Source: Planctomycetota bacterium (GTDB lineage: Bacteria > Planctomycetota > Planctomycetia > Gemmatales > Gemmataceae). From it: a stretch of 36,449 nt of DNA. The position numbers and the translations under genes were made by a program. Shown one piece after another: positions 17,422 through 27,500 of this stretch. Each line of letters begins with the position of its first letter. Position 1 is the stretch's first letter. The stretch spans positions 1 to 36,449 of the forward strand of contig JAKBCS010000042.1 of NCBI GenBank assembly GCA_021807595.1, written 5' to 3'. The notes beneath the pieces are model-generated. The model had not been told where the DNA came from. It saw nothing but the letters and a program-made list of their open reading frames with translations, and did no database searches.

Positions 17422-18276
17422 TTATTGTCTGGCCAAACGATGGAATTGCTCGCGCAGTTGCTGCGTGATGGGGCCGGGCTTGCCGTTGCCGATGAGTCGG
17501 CCATCGCATTCGACGATGGGAGCGACCTCGGCGGCGGTTCCGGTCAGAAAACACTCGTCGGCACTATAAATATCGTGCCGGGTCAGCGCCATCTCTTGGA
17601 CGAGAATCTGGGCCGCGCGCGCCAGCTCGATGACGGCGTTGCGCGTGATGCCTTCGAGAATCCCGGCAACGAGATGCGGTGTCCGCAAGATACCGCGCTT
17701 GACGAGAAATAGGTTGTCGGCAGTGCATTCCGCCACTTCGCCGTTGTGATTGAGCATAATCGCTTCTTGGCAACCGGCTCGAACCGCTTCGATTTTGGCG
17801 AGAATGTTATTGAGATAATTGAGCGATTTGATCCGAGCGTTGAGCGCATTGGGATGATTGCGAATGATGGACGACGTGACGATACTCAGCCCTCTTTCGT
17901 AGGACTCGGCCGAATAGAGCGCGATGTCATCGACGATGATAATGATTTGCGGATTCGAGCAGCGCTTGGGATCGAGTCCGAGAGTGCCCGCGCCGCGCGT
18001 CACAACGAGACGAATGTAACCGTCGATCTTGGCATTCGCTCGCATGGTGTCGAGAACGGCCTGCGACATCCGTTCGGGGGGAAGCGGAATCTCCAGCGCG
18101 ATGTGGCGCGCGCTTTCGTAAAGGCGTTCGATGTGTTCGCCGAGACGGAACACCTTGCCGCCATAGATGCGGATGCCCTCGAATACACCGTCTCCGTAGA
18201 GTAGGCCATGATCGAAGACGCTGATTTTGGCGTCGTCCTTCTCGAACAATTTTCCGTTGATCCAAACCTTGCTCAT
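17422..18276 (-). CDS. ilvE: Branched-chain amino acid aminotransferase
   Basis: This PLP enzyme carries out the last step of valine, leucine and isoleucine synthesis. The 284 residues show fold-type IV aminotransferase features: FDHGLLYGDGVFEGIR near 21-36, the Schiff-base lysine K150 in RIKSLNYLNN, GEVAECTADNLF near 179-190, and a late TGTAAEV phosphate-binding turn. GAGGA lies five bases before the ATG. It is 25 bp downstream of lolD in the same direction, so it may share a transcript. D-amino-acid transaminases share the fold, but the length and motifs favour IlvE. It converges on the response regulator with 135 bp between. Confidence 0.92.
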   Translation of the reverse strand: MSKVWINGKLFEKDDAKISVFDHGLLYGDGVFEGIRIYGGKVFRLGEHIERLYESARHIALEIPLPPERMSQAVLDTMRANAKIDGYIRLVVTRGAGTLGLDPKRCSNPQIIIIVDDIALYSAESYERGLSIVTSSIIRNHPNALNARIKSLNYLNNILAKIEAVRAGCQEAIMLNHNGEVAECTADNLFLVKRGILRTPHLVAGILEGITRNAVIELARAAQILVQEMALTRHDIYSADECFLTGTAAEVAPIVECDGRLIGNGKPGPITQQLREQFHRLARQ

Positions 18277-18301
18277 GGTGTTCCTCGCGGTCGCATCCCC
18301 G

Positions 18302-19081
18302 TCAACATTCGACGTCCGTGGACAGACAAACTCCGGAAGCGGAGCGATGATTGGCGATTGAGGCGGCCGTTTCTCCGCTCGTGTCTTCCACGCGCCCCTT
18401 CACCAAGCGAACGAACCGATCGGTGTTGGCAACAATCTCCATGTTATGCGTTACCATCACGATTGTCAGCCGTTCTTGGCGGTTCAAGTCGCGCAGCAAG
18501 CGAACGATCTCTTCGCCCTTGTCGGCATCGAGATTGCCCGTCGGTTCGTCGGCGAGCAGCACGCGCGGCTTGTTGATGAGCGCCCGCGCGATGGCGGCGC
18601 GTTGCATCTCGCCGCCCGATAGTTCGCGCGGCTTGTGGCGCAGGCGGTGCCCCAGACCCACGCGATCGAGTAGTTCCGTGGCGGCTTGCTTGAGCGCGCG
18701 ACGTTCGCGGAACCAGCCGCGCATCGGCAGCGCGATCATCTTCGGCATCAACACATTTTCAAGCGTGCTAAGCTCCGGCAGCAGATGATAGAACTGGAAG
18801 ATAAACCCGAACGTCTGATTGCGCAGCCGATCGCGCTGCTCGGCCGGTTGATTGTCGATGCGTTCTCCTTCGAGAAGCACGCGGCCTTCATCCGGTTTGT
18901 CGAGCGTGCCGAGAACGTGCAACAGCGTGCTTTTCCCGCTGCCGGAACTGCCAACGATGCTGAGAAACTCGCCGGCATACACTTCGAGATCCAGGCCGTT
19001 CAGCACCGGCACCTCGATGGCGTGCTTGCGATAGGCTTTGTGAACGTCGATCGCCGTCAATAGTGGGATATTATCGCGCAT
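18302..19081 (-). CDS. lolD: LolD-like ABC transporter ATPase
   Basis: This 259-residue ATPase belongs to the MacB/LolD group. It has Walker A GSSGSGKST at 44-52, an FQFYHLLPELSTLENV segment with the Q-loop, the signature LSGGEMQR at 154-161, Walker B VLLADEP at 174-180 and the H-switch histidine in VTHN. The FYHLLPE wording is typical of LolD. With the permease gene 25 bp upstream it should form a complex that frees lipoproteins from the inner membrane for the outer membrane. A tail of about 30 residues after the core is not conserved-looking. Confidence 0.88.
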   Translation of the reverse strand: MRDNIPLLTAIDVHKAYRKHAIEVPVLNGLDLEVYAGEFLSIVGSSGSGKSTLLHVLGTLDKPDEGRVLLEGERIDNQPAEQRDRLRNQTFGFIFQFYHLLPELSTLENVLMPKMIALPMRGWFRERRALKQAATELLDRVGLGHRLRHKPRELSGGEMQRAAIARALINKPRVLLADEPTGNLDADKGEEIVRLLRDLNRQERLTIVMVTHNMEIVANTDRFVRLVKGRVEDTSGETAASIANHRSASGVCLSTDVEC

Positions 19082-19106
19082 TATTTTCCTCTCTCGTTCG
19101 CTCGAA

Positions 19107-20516
19107 TTACTCGTAACGCAGTGCCCGCACCGGATGCAACAGAGCGGCGCGCAGGGCCGGCAAGACGCTAAACAGCACGGCGATCGCCACCGCGCCCCCG
19201 TTAATCAGCAGCACGCTCCACACGTTCAGATCCGTTGGGATTTCATTGAAGTAGTACACGGAGCGATCGAACAATTCGTGCCCCGTCCAGCGTGTGAGCC
19301 ATTGTTCGATCTCGTTGATGTTGAGGGTGATGTAGACGCCGCTCAACGACCCCAGCAGCGCCCCGACCACACCCAACAATAAGCCGTAGGTCAGGAATAT
19401 ATTCAGCACCCCGGTGTTCGAGGCTCCGAGCGCTTTGAGGATTCCGATATCGCGCGTTTTTTCGACGACGATCATCGAGAAAATGGCGAGGATGCCGAAA
19501 CCGGCCACGGCGATAATCATGAACAAAAGCACATTCAAGATGCCTTTTTCGATGCTGATGGCGGCCAACAGCGGTCCTTGTTTGTCTTCCCAGGTATGCA
19601 CACTCAGACTCCAATGGGCGGGCAACAAGGACTGCAAACGATCCTTGACGGCGTGCAAATCGCGATAATCCTTGATGCGGATTTGCAAACTGGTCGCTCG
19701 ATTATCCATACCGCGCAGACGCTGCAATTCGTCGATGGGCACAAAGACATAATTGGCGTCGTATTCACTCATTTCCGAGCGGAAATAATCGCACACCGCA
19801 CAGCGCCATTCGACCGGCTTCATGCCCTGCCCGCTAATCGTCGTCACCCATACGTCGTCGCCGGGATCGAGCGTGCGGATCTCCTGTGCCGCCTCCTCCG
19901 GTTTCATTTTGGCTCGAAAGTGAGCGACGGCATAACCGACGATGATGGTGGAAGGTGGCAATTCGCGCGAGGGAGGCGGATCGGGAACGGGCGAGCCGTC
20001 CTTCGGTTTCGGCAACATCGACCGAGCGATCTCGTCGAGGCGTCTCGGTGGATGAAAGAGACTGTTCCTCTCAAGGGCTTCCCGACTCAGCGCGAACGAA
20101 GGCTTTCCCTTATGAAGCATCAAGTGTTCTGCGAAGCCCCCCACGCGCGCCCGCCCCTCCGGATCGACGCCGATAATGTGAACGGGCCGAGCGATGGGCG
20201 AACCGTTGCAATTGAATTGGATCATCCCGAAAATTTCCAACGTCGGCGTCATGGCTTCGATGCGTTGGCTGAGAAAAGGGTCGGACTGAATGAGGGCCAT
20301 TTTGCCTTCGGGATTGGCAAAGCCCTGAAAGTCGCGGGCCTCGACTACAATATCGGACAACAGACCGTGCAGCCGCTCGCGCAGCTTGGTGCTGAAGCCG
20401 GCCATGACGCTGTTGACCACGATGAGCGTGGCCACTCCCAACATCACGCTGATGATGCACACTAAGGCCAAATAGCGCGTCAGTAAATAGCGCCAGCACA
20501 GCAGCAACTTATACAC
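19107..20516 (-). CDS. LolC/LolE-like lipoprotein-releasing permease
   Basis: The 469-residue permease starts with GTG, with GAGGTGAG a few bases upstream. It has one N-terminal membrane segment (about 17-39), then SVMAGFSTKLRERLHG as in LolC/E, a large extracytoplasmic domain, and three C-terminal segments of the FtsX domain. The conserved EKTRDIGILKALGAS lies between the first two of these. Only one permease gene is present, so it probably works as a homodimer with LolD, as the single LolF-type or LolC-type permeases of many non-enteric bacteria do. It transports outer-membrane lipoproteins. Confidence 0.88.
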   Translation of the reverse strand: MYKLLLCWRYLLTRYLALVCIISVMLGVATLIVVNSVMAGFSTKLRERLHGLLSDIVVEARDFQGFANPEGKMALIQSDPFLSQRIEAMTPTLEIFGMIQFNCNGSPIARPVHIIGVDPEGRARVGGFAEHLMLHKGKPSFALSREALERNSLFHPPRRLDEIARSMLPKPKDGSPVPDPPPSRELPPSTIIVGYAVAHFRAKMKPEEAAQEIRTLDPGDDVWVTTISGQGMKPVEWRCAVCDYFRSEMSEYDANYVFVPIDELQRLRGMDNRATSLQIRIKDYRDLHAVKDRLQSLLPAHWSLSVHTWEDKQGPLLAAISIEKGILNVLLFMIIAVAGFGILAIFSMIVVEKTRDIGILKALGASNTGVLNIFLTYGLLLGVVGALLGSLSGVYITLNINEIEQWLTRWTGHELFDRSVYYFNEIPTDLNVWSVLLINGGAVAIAVLFSVLPALRAALLHPVRALRYE

Positions 20517-20540
20517 ATCTCACCTCAAAAAATACATTTC

Positions 20541-20670
20541 ACTGCGGAACATACGGAAATCACGGAAGAGATAATAGGAAACAAACGAAAATCCAATCAT
20601 TCATTTCTCGTTCGTTCGCGTTGGCTCCGATACGGTCTATTTTCTGTCTTATTTCCGCGTGTTCCGTGGT
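20541..20670. repeat. Inverted repeat pair between lysS and lolC
   Basis: ACTGCGGAACATACGGAAAT at 20541-20560 and the inverted copy at 20651-20670 match at 16 of 20 positions with about 90 bases between. The pair fills the gap after the lysS stop and may end the lysS transcript or be two oppositely inserted copies of an intergenic repeat. Confidence 0.45.
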
Positions 20671-20673
20671 GAT

Positions 20674-22242
20674 TCATGTTTTCTCCGGACGAAGCAGGGG
20701 GAACAGAATGACATCGCGGATGGTCGGCGTATTGGTCAGCAGCATGACGAGGCGGTCGATGCCAATGCCGAGTCCGCCGGCCGGCGGCATACCGTGGCGC
20801 AGGGCGCGGATGAAATCCTCGTCCATCTTCGCCATCGAATCCTCTTCGGGCAGCCCGGCCAATTGCATTCGGAACGTCTTTTCCTGCGTGATCGGATCGT
20901 TCAACTCCGTATAGGCGTTGGCCAACTCCATGCCGCGAGCGTACAGCTCGAAGCGTTCGGCGATGCCGGGATTGTCGCGCTTCCGCTTCGTTAGAGGACA
21001 AAGCGGAGCGGGATAATCGTAGACGAATACCGGGCCGATGAGTTTATCCTCGACGCATTGGTCGAACAGATGATGCACGATGACGGCCGGATCTTTGCCG
21101 GCGGTCGGGAATCCCTTCTCCTCAGCGGCGCGGCGCACGGCCTCGGTATCGCTCATCGCTACGCCGACGTGCTGCTCGAACAACTCGGCGTAAGTCGTGC
21201 GCTGCCACGGCGGCGTAAAGTCGATGGTGTGTTCGCCGAACGGCAGTTGCATTCCGCCGCCGAGAGTCTGCACGCAGGCGACGATCAATTCCTCCGTCAG
21301 ATCCATCATCGAGCGGTAATCGCCATAGGCTTGATACAACTCCATCATGGTAAATTCAGGATTGTGCCGGGGACTGATGCCTTCATTGCGGAAGACGCGG
21401 CCAATCTCATACACTTTCTCAATGCCGCCAACCAACAACCGTTTCAAGTGCAGTTCCAGGGCGATGCGCAAATAGAGGCCGATGTCCAAGGCATTGTGGT
21501 GCGTGGCGAAGGGCCGGGCCGCCGCTCCTCCCGCGATGGCGTGCAACGTCGGTGTCTCCACCTCCCAAAAGCCTCGGGCGTCCAACAAACGCCGGATGGT
21601 GCGAACGATCAAAATGCGCTTCCGCGCCCGGTCGAGCGTCTCCGGATTGTGCGTCAAATCGAGATAGCGATGCCGCAGACGATACTCCAAATCGTGCAGA
21701 CCGGCGAACTTATCGGGATGCGGCAACAGCGATTTACCGAGAAACGTCAGCTTGTCGGCAAAGATCGTTGGCTCACCGCGCCGCGTCTTGCCGAAAGCAC
21801 CGTCCACCCCGAGCAAATCGCCGAGATCGAGAAGTTGTGCCAATTGCCAGCCGACCTCGCCGACTTGCTTCTGTCCGATCATCACCTGAATTCGGCTGCT
21901 CAGATCGGCGACCTTTTCGACCTCTCCTTCGCGTTCGCCCTTAATCTCGCGGAAGACCGGCGTGCCGGACCAATCCTTGAGATCGAGAAAATGAACCTTG
22001 CCACCTTCGCGGCGGCTGACGATGCGTCCGGCAATGCGCACGCGCGGACGCCGATCTTCCGGTTCATCGCCGGGGAGAGCAAGAACGGTTGCGAGGGACT
22101 GGTGCCCATCGAAGCGAGCGCCCCACGGATCGAGTCCGAGCGCCTCAATGGCGTGTAGTTTCTCCTGTCGAACGGCCTCGAAGGTGTCTTGGGGTACGGT
22201 CACGGTTGTCGCCTTCCGGTTAAAATCAGCGCGGTTGTGCAT
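20674..22242 (-). CDS. lysS: Lysyl-tRNA synthetase, class II
   Basis: This enzyme charges tRNA-Lys. From the ATG at 22242 the protein has 522 residues, near the usual 490-510. An in-frame reading continues upstream to 22344, but those 34 residues run into the repeat array and look non-coding. An N-terminal OB-fold anticodon domain carries RVRIAGRIVSRREGGKVHFLDL. The class II core shows motif 2 (RVFRNEGISPRHNPEFTMMELYQAY in part) and motif 3 (GLGIGIDRLVMLL). No good Shine-Dalgarno precedes the chosen start, so a GTG near 22203 is possible. Confidence 0.94.
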   Translation of the reverse strand: MHNRADFNRKATTVTVPQDTFEAVRQEKLHAIEALGLDPWGARFDGHQSLATVLALPGDEPEDRRPRVRIAGRIVSRREGGKVHFLDLKDWSGTPVFREIKGEREGEVEKVADLSSRIQVMIGQKQVGEVGWQLAQLLDLGDLLGVDGAFGKTRRGEPTIFADKLTFLGKSLLPHPDKFAGLHDLEYRLRHRYLDLTHNPETLDRARKRILIVRTIRRLLDARGFWEVETPTLHAIAGGAAARPFATHHNALDIGLYLRIALELHLKRLLVGGIEKVYEIGRVFRNEGISPRHNPEFTMMELYQAYGDYRSMMDLTEELIVACVQTLGGGMQLPFGEHTIDFTPPWQRTTYAELFEQHVGVAMSDTEAVRRAAEEKGFPTAGKDPAVIVHHLFDQCVEDKLIGPVFVYDYPAPLCPLTKRKRDNPGIAERFELYARGMELANAYTELNDPITQEKTFRMQLAGLPEEDSMAKMDEDFIRALRHGMPPAGGLGIGIDRLVMLLTNTPTIRDVILFPLLRPEKT

Positions 22243-22308
22243 CTTTGGTGAGCAATGGATTGTAGTAAGTGCCGCCAACCTGTCAATTCCAGCGTGCGCA
22301 CAACTTAA

Positions 22309-22402
22309 CCCGGCAGCTAACACTACCGGTTCGCCAAACCCCACGAACGCAGTGTTAGCTGCCGGGTGCTACTTTGGGCGAACCGGCAGTTAGCTGCCGG
22401 GC
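22309..22402. repeat. Three-unit palindromic repeat cluster
   Basis: Units lie at 22309-22335 (inverted), 22350-22367 and 22376-22402. The first and second form a perfect 16-bp inverted repeat: 22309-22324 (CCCGGCAGCTAACACT) and 22351-22366. The third reads GGGCGAACCGGCAG then TTAGCTGCCGGGC. The cluster sits between the divergent lysS and marR genes, so it lies in or next to both promoters. Confidence 0.75.
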
Positions 22403-22460
22403 TGTTTGATTTCCATAAACTTGTGTGGACAACTATTGTTCCGACGCCTAACATGACGAT

Positions 22461-22952
22461 ATGGATACCACGCAAGCCCGCCCGGCGCGCGGCAACCGAC
22501 GGTTCGACTCTTTGGAGCAAGAGGCGTTTCTGGGTCTATGGCGCACCTACGACCGCCTGCGCGCCTTGGAAGACGAATTGTTCGCACGCTACGAATTAAC
22601 GCCGCAACAGTACAACGTGCTACGCTTGCTGCGCGGCGAGCATCCGGAGAAACTGCGTACCCTCGATCTGGGGGCGCGCTTGGTGTCGCGCGCTCCGGAC
22701 ATCACACGCATGCTCGACAAATTGGAGCAGCGCGGCCTCATCGAGCGCGACCGGCCTGCCGACAATCGCCGCGTCGTTCACATTGGCATCACTGCATCCG
22801 GCATCGCGCTGTTGGATGCCCTGCGCGAACCGCTGCGTGTCTGCCACGGTCAACAGCTTGGACACTTATCGCGGAAAGAACTGGAAGATTTGATTGCTCT
22901 CCTTCGCGCCGCTCGCCTGCCACACGAATCCTCGGCCAGCACTTGGCGCTAA
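22461..22952 (+). CDS. MarR-family transcriptional regulator
   Basis: The 163-residue protein has the winged helix-turn-helix layout of MarR: helices around residues 15-45 (QEAFLGLWRTYDRLRALEDELF), a recognition region LTPQQYNVLRLL, LGARLVSRAPDITRMLDKLEQRGLIER and the wing RPADNRRVVHIGITASG. DNA-binding dimers of this family respond to small phenolic or oxidising ligands. It lies 39 bp before the halogenase-like gene on the same strand, so it probably controls that gene and itself; the palindromic cluster upstream is a possible but unproven operator region. Confidence 0.9.
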   Translation: MDTTQARPARGNRRFDSLEQEAFLGLWRTYDRLRALEDELFARYELTPQQYNVLRLLRGEHPEKLRTLDLGARLVSRAPDITRMLDKLEQRGLIERDRPADNRRVVHIGITASGIALLDALREPLRVCHGQQLGHLSRKELEDLIALLRAARLPHESSASTWR

Positions 22953-22991
22953 GCGAAGGCTAATTTTATTTTTCCCTCTGGAGATTCTCCC

Positions 22992-24314
22992 ATGAGCGCA
23001 ATTTTCGGCGATTCCACGGACGTCGTCGTCATCGGCGGCGGCCCAGCGGGCAGCACGGTATCGACGCTGCTCGCCCAACACGGCTGCAAGGTTCAACTGT
23101 TCGAGCGCGATCGCTTTCCGCGCTTTCACATCGGCGAATCGCTGATCCCGGAAACCTATTGGGTGTTTCAGCGTCTCAACATGCTCGACAAGATGAAGGC
23201 CAGCGCCTTCGTCAAAAAATACAGCGTTCAATTCGTCAACGCGCAGGGCAAGGAATCGGCTCCGTTCTATTTCCACGACAACAAGCCGCACGAATGCTCG
23301 CAGACGTGGCAGGTAATCCGCAGCGAGTTCGACACCATGATGCTGGATAATGCCCGCCAACACGGTGTCGCAGTCCATCAACCGGCCCGAGTTCTCGAGG
23401 TGCTATACGATGGCGAGCGTGCCATTGGTGTGCGCGTCCAAGCGGAGGACGGTTCGACCCATGAAGTGCGGGCGAAAGTGGTCGTCGATGCCAGCGGCCA
23501 AAGCACGATGCTGCAAAATCGCCTCAAGCTGCGCGTCTGGGATCCGGTGTTGAACAAGGGCGCGATCTGGACGTATTGGGAAGGAGCCTACCGCGATACC
23601 GGGCGCGACGAAGGGGCGACCGTGGTGATTCAGACCACGAACAAGCAGGGCTGGTGGTGGTACATTCCGCAGCACGACAACACGATGAGCGTGGGAGTCG
23701 TCGCGCCGTTCGAGTATCTGTTCGAGGGACGCGGCAGCCACGAACAGACGTACAACGAAGAGGTGGCCGCGTGTCCCGCCGTGCAGAAACGCATCGCCGG
23801 AGCCAAGCGCTCGACGGGCTATTTTGCCACAAAAGACTACTCCTATCGCTCAAAGCAAGTGTCCGGCGACGGCTGGGTGTTGATCGGCGACGCCTTCGGG
23901 TTTCTCGATCCGCTGTACTCGTCCGGCGTGCTGCTTGCGCTGAAATCGGGCGAGTTGGCCGCCGACGCCATCGCCGACGGCTTGGCCAAGGACGATGTCT
24001 CCGCCGCTCAGCTCGGGCGCTGGGGCGAGGCGTTCAACAAAGGCGTCGATCGCATGAGGCGTCTTGTGTGCGAGTATTACGATGGGTTCAGCTTCGGCAA
24101 CTTCGTCAAGACGTATCCCCATCTGCGCGGCAAGGTCACGGACCTCTTGATCGGCGATCTTTTCGAGGACAAGGTCGATGAGGTCTGGGGGCCGATGGAG
24201 TCGCTGTATCCGCCGGAGAAGAAGAGGATTCCAACTTGGGAAAAGGGCGCGCCGACCGAAGCGGCGAGCGACAAAGTGAACGAACTGTTCCTTCCGCCGG
24301 GAGATCTTCGCTAA
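22992..24314 (+). CDS. Flavin-dependent halogenase-like oxidoreductase
   Basis: The 440-residue flavoprotein begins with an FAD-binding GGGPAGS (residues 15-21), followed by RFPRFHIGESLIP. It has a WxWxIP motif (W221, W223, I225, P226) that marks flavin-dependent halogenases, and K76 in VKKYSVQF aligns with the catalytic lysine (K79) of PrnA-type tryptophan halogenases. A second FAD motif GDAFGFLDPLYSSG follows. Halogenases use FADH2, O2 and halide to halogenate aromatics. The related geranylgeranyl-reductase-type oxidoreductases look similar, and no biosynthetic cluster is nearby, so the substrate and even halogenation are uncertain. Confidence 0.75.
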   Translation: MSAIFGDSTDVVVIGGGPAGSTVSTLLAQHGCKVQLFERDRFPRFHIGESLIPETYWVFQRLNMLDKMKASAFVKKYSVQFVNAQGKESAPFYFHDNKPHECSQTWQVIRSEFDTMMLDNARQHGVAVHQPARVLEVLYDGERAIGVRVQAEDGSTHEVRAKVVVDASGQSTMLQNRLKLRVWDPVLNKGAIWTYWEGAYRDTGRDEGATVVIQTTNKQGWWWYIPQHDNTMSVGVVAPFEYLFEGRGSHEQTYNEEVAACPAVQKRIAGAKRSTGYFATKDYSYRSKQVSGDGWVLIGDAFGFLDPLYSSGVLLALKSGELAADAIADGLAKDDVSAAQLGRWGEAFNKGVDRMRRLVCEYYDGFSFGNFVKTYPHLRGKVTDLLIGDLFEDKVDEVWGPMESLYPPEKKRIPTWEKGAPTEAASDKVNELFLPPGDLR

Positions 24315-24544
24315 GCTCGACTTGTGCCCAAATTATCGCTGCAAATGGAACGTCCCATGTCAAGTCTCGCCTCCGTGAGGACGGTCGGTCGGTTTAGCGG
24401 TTTAGCGGCGCGAGGGGGAATTGCCCTGGACATTCGCTCGGTACTCATGGTATGCCGAGCGGACGCAGGATTTTCATAAGTCGCTCAGCGCCGCCAGGCG
24501 AGGCGTCTTCCGGGATTCGACGTTCAAAGGATCTCAGGGCGGTA

Positions 24545-27500
24545 ATGGATCGAGCTACCTTCAATTCGTGCTTCCGCTTTGCGCTCGCCGCTTTGGTGTT
24601 GGCCTTAGCCCCCGCTTCGACGCGGGCCGACGCACCTTCTCCATTGCCTCGCTATTACCTCGACATCCAACTCGACACCGACCAACACGTCGCCGTCGTG
24701 CGCCAACGCATCGTGTGGACCAATTGCCAGGCGCGACCGGCCAACGAACTGATCTTCAACGCCCACAGTCACTATCAGCTGCCCGATAAAGATGTAGGCA
24801 TGACCTCCAAGATTTTCGAGATCTTGCGGATGATGCCCAGCGAGTCGCTCGACTTCGAAGGCCACGCCCTGGATGTGCGCAAAGTGCGCCTGATGAAGAT
24901 AGAGCGTGCAGAGAATACGGAAGAATTGGGTCAACCGCGCAAGGTCGAAGACCCGGCGAACGGGGGGGGTAAACCTCAGGAGGCTTACGCCCCCCGCTCG
25001 GCGGAGAAAACTCAGGGGGCTTACGCCCCCCGCTCGGATGGCGATAGTTTGCCGTTTCACTACGACGAGAAGAACGACTCGGCGTTGGTCGTACCTCTGC
25101 CGCGTCCGCTGCTTCAGGGCGAGACGGTCACGGTCGATCTGGATTTCGCCTTGAAGCTGCCGGAGAAGTACGGACGCTGGGGACACTGGCGCGGCATCAC
25201 CTATCTCACGAACTGGCTGCCGGTGCTGGCGGTGTACAATCGGGGCGGCTGGCAACCGACGCCCTACGTTTGCTGGCATCAACCGTTCTACAACGAAGCC
25301 GGACTGTACACGGCGCGGCTGACACTGCCGTGCCAGCAAAAAGTCGCCTGCTCCGCGGCGGTGTTGACCGATACCTCGTTGGCCAACGGTCGGCGACAAA
25401 TCGACTTCGCCCCCTTTTACGCGCGCGACTTCTCGCTGGTTTGCAGCGACCGCTTCCACGAATACACCGGCAAATGCGGCGACATCACCATCCGCTGTCT
25501 GGCCGAGCCGAAACACGAACACCACGCGCGCTTCGCCGTCGAAAGCGCCCGCGAGGCGTTGGCGACCTATAGCCGTTGGTTCGGTCCCTATCCCTATCGA
25601 CATTTTACCGTCGTCGAGTCGTATTTCGGTTGGAACAGCAACGAATGCTCCGGTCTCATTCTGCTCGACTCGCGCATCCTTGGCATGCCCAAATTGGCTA
25701 AGGGGTTCGTCGATTATCTCGTGGCCCAGGCAACCTGCCACCAATGGTGGTACAACGTGGTCGGCACGCACGGCTACAGTGAAACGTGGATGGACGAAGG
25801 GGTAGCCACCTATTTCGCCTATCGCTTGATGAAGACCAAGTACGGCAGCAACGATCCGCTCGTCAACTACCCAACGGGCCTGAAATGGCTGCCCAATGTC
25901 CGCCGCAGCGACTACCGCTATTTCAATCTGTACGGAACCATCGCTCGAGCCGAGTTGCAGCCGACCGTGCAAGACATTCCCAAGTTTGGACACATCGTCG
26001 ATCTTTATAGCATGTGTTACGAGCGCGGCAGCAAAATCATCGGCATGATCGAACACGATCTGGGCGAGAAAGCCTTTTTCGACTTCATGCGCTTCGTCTA
26101 CGAGCGGCACGCTTGGGGCATCTTGCGTGTGGCCGATTTTCAGCGCGATCTCGAGCAATTCACGCACAAATCGTGGCAGACCTTTTTCGATCGTTGGGTC
26201 TACGGTGCCGGAGTGAGCGATTGGTGCGTCGAGGACGTGAAAATTCAATCGACGGCGTCGGAACGACCGCATCTCCCCCGCATGGTCTACGGCCGCTATA
26301 CCTCGGCGATGAAGAGTTGGTTCCGCCCCAAAAATCCCTGTAAGGTCACGGTTATCGTCAAGCAAAAGGCCGACTACAACGATCCAACCGTGTTGGGCTT
26401 TCGGTTGGACGACGGCGAGGGCTATCAAATCCGCATCCCCATCGTCCCGGAGACGGGACTGGTCGAAACCACCGATCCGCCCGGCCGCGTCGAGACCTTG
26501 GCCGACAATCGCGTCCGGGTCGAAGTCGAACTATCGAATTGGCCGACGCAAATCACCGTCGATCCCGATGAGATTCTGGTCGATCGCAATCCGGCGAACA
26601 ACTATTGGAAGCCGAGCTTTCGCGTTCGCGCCACCCCGCTGTACACCTTCCTCGACGAGACGGACCTGACCAACGCCTACGACCGTTGGAATCTCATTTT
26701 CGGGCCGTGGATCTTCGCGCCGACCTACGATAATCCGTGGTTCACGCGCTCGACGCGCTTCGGAGTGCGCGGGGGAGGCTATCGCACGGCGGCTTTCGAG
26801 GGCGGCGGGTACGCGGCCTACCGCACCGACTACCGCGATTTCGTCGAAGGGGTCGATGCCATTTTCGATCATTGGCCCTTTCCGCACACCGAGGCCGGCT
26901 TCGTCTTCGAGCGCCGGTTCGCCGGTACGCTCAAGGGTGAAGACAACGCCAATATCGGCGTCGCCTATGCTCGCTACGTTATCGACTATGGCGATAGCCT
27001 TTATCTGCCACCCTTCCAATATGCCGAGGTGTTCACCACCATTCAGGACGATTTGTTGCCCTTGGCGCGGGAGACCGTGCCAGGCGCGGAGCGCTTTCGC
27101 CATCAAGGCATGGGCGGTGCCCACTATCACATCAACTATCTGACGCCGTACTGGAATCCCGAAGGCGGCTTCTCGGCGGACGTCAGTTACGCCGGCGGAC
27201 TCGTGCTGCCGGGCGAAGCGCAAGCCATCGACGGTTCGCATCAGTTTCTCGGACAGGCGACCTATGTGCAAGCCATGCCGGACGGTCTGGGGTGGCTTTC
27301 CGACACCGTGTTCGCCTTTCGCGCCTACGGAGCCTTTGGCCTGCCCAACAATGTGCAGTATTTTGCGCTGGGAGGCAGTTCGTTATTCCGCGGCTACGAC
27401 TTGGCCCAACGTCAGGGCAATGCCCTCTGGGTGGGCAGCGTGGAATGGCGATTCCCGGTGGCGCGGGAGCTAAATTGGGCCTTCTTCGACCGCGCGTTTA

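Noticed and set aside
24365-24410. Short tandem words CGGTTTAGCGG before the peptidase-barrel gene
   Set aside because: Only two partial copies are present, with no pairing or known motif, so it is probably chance.
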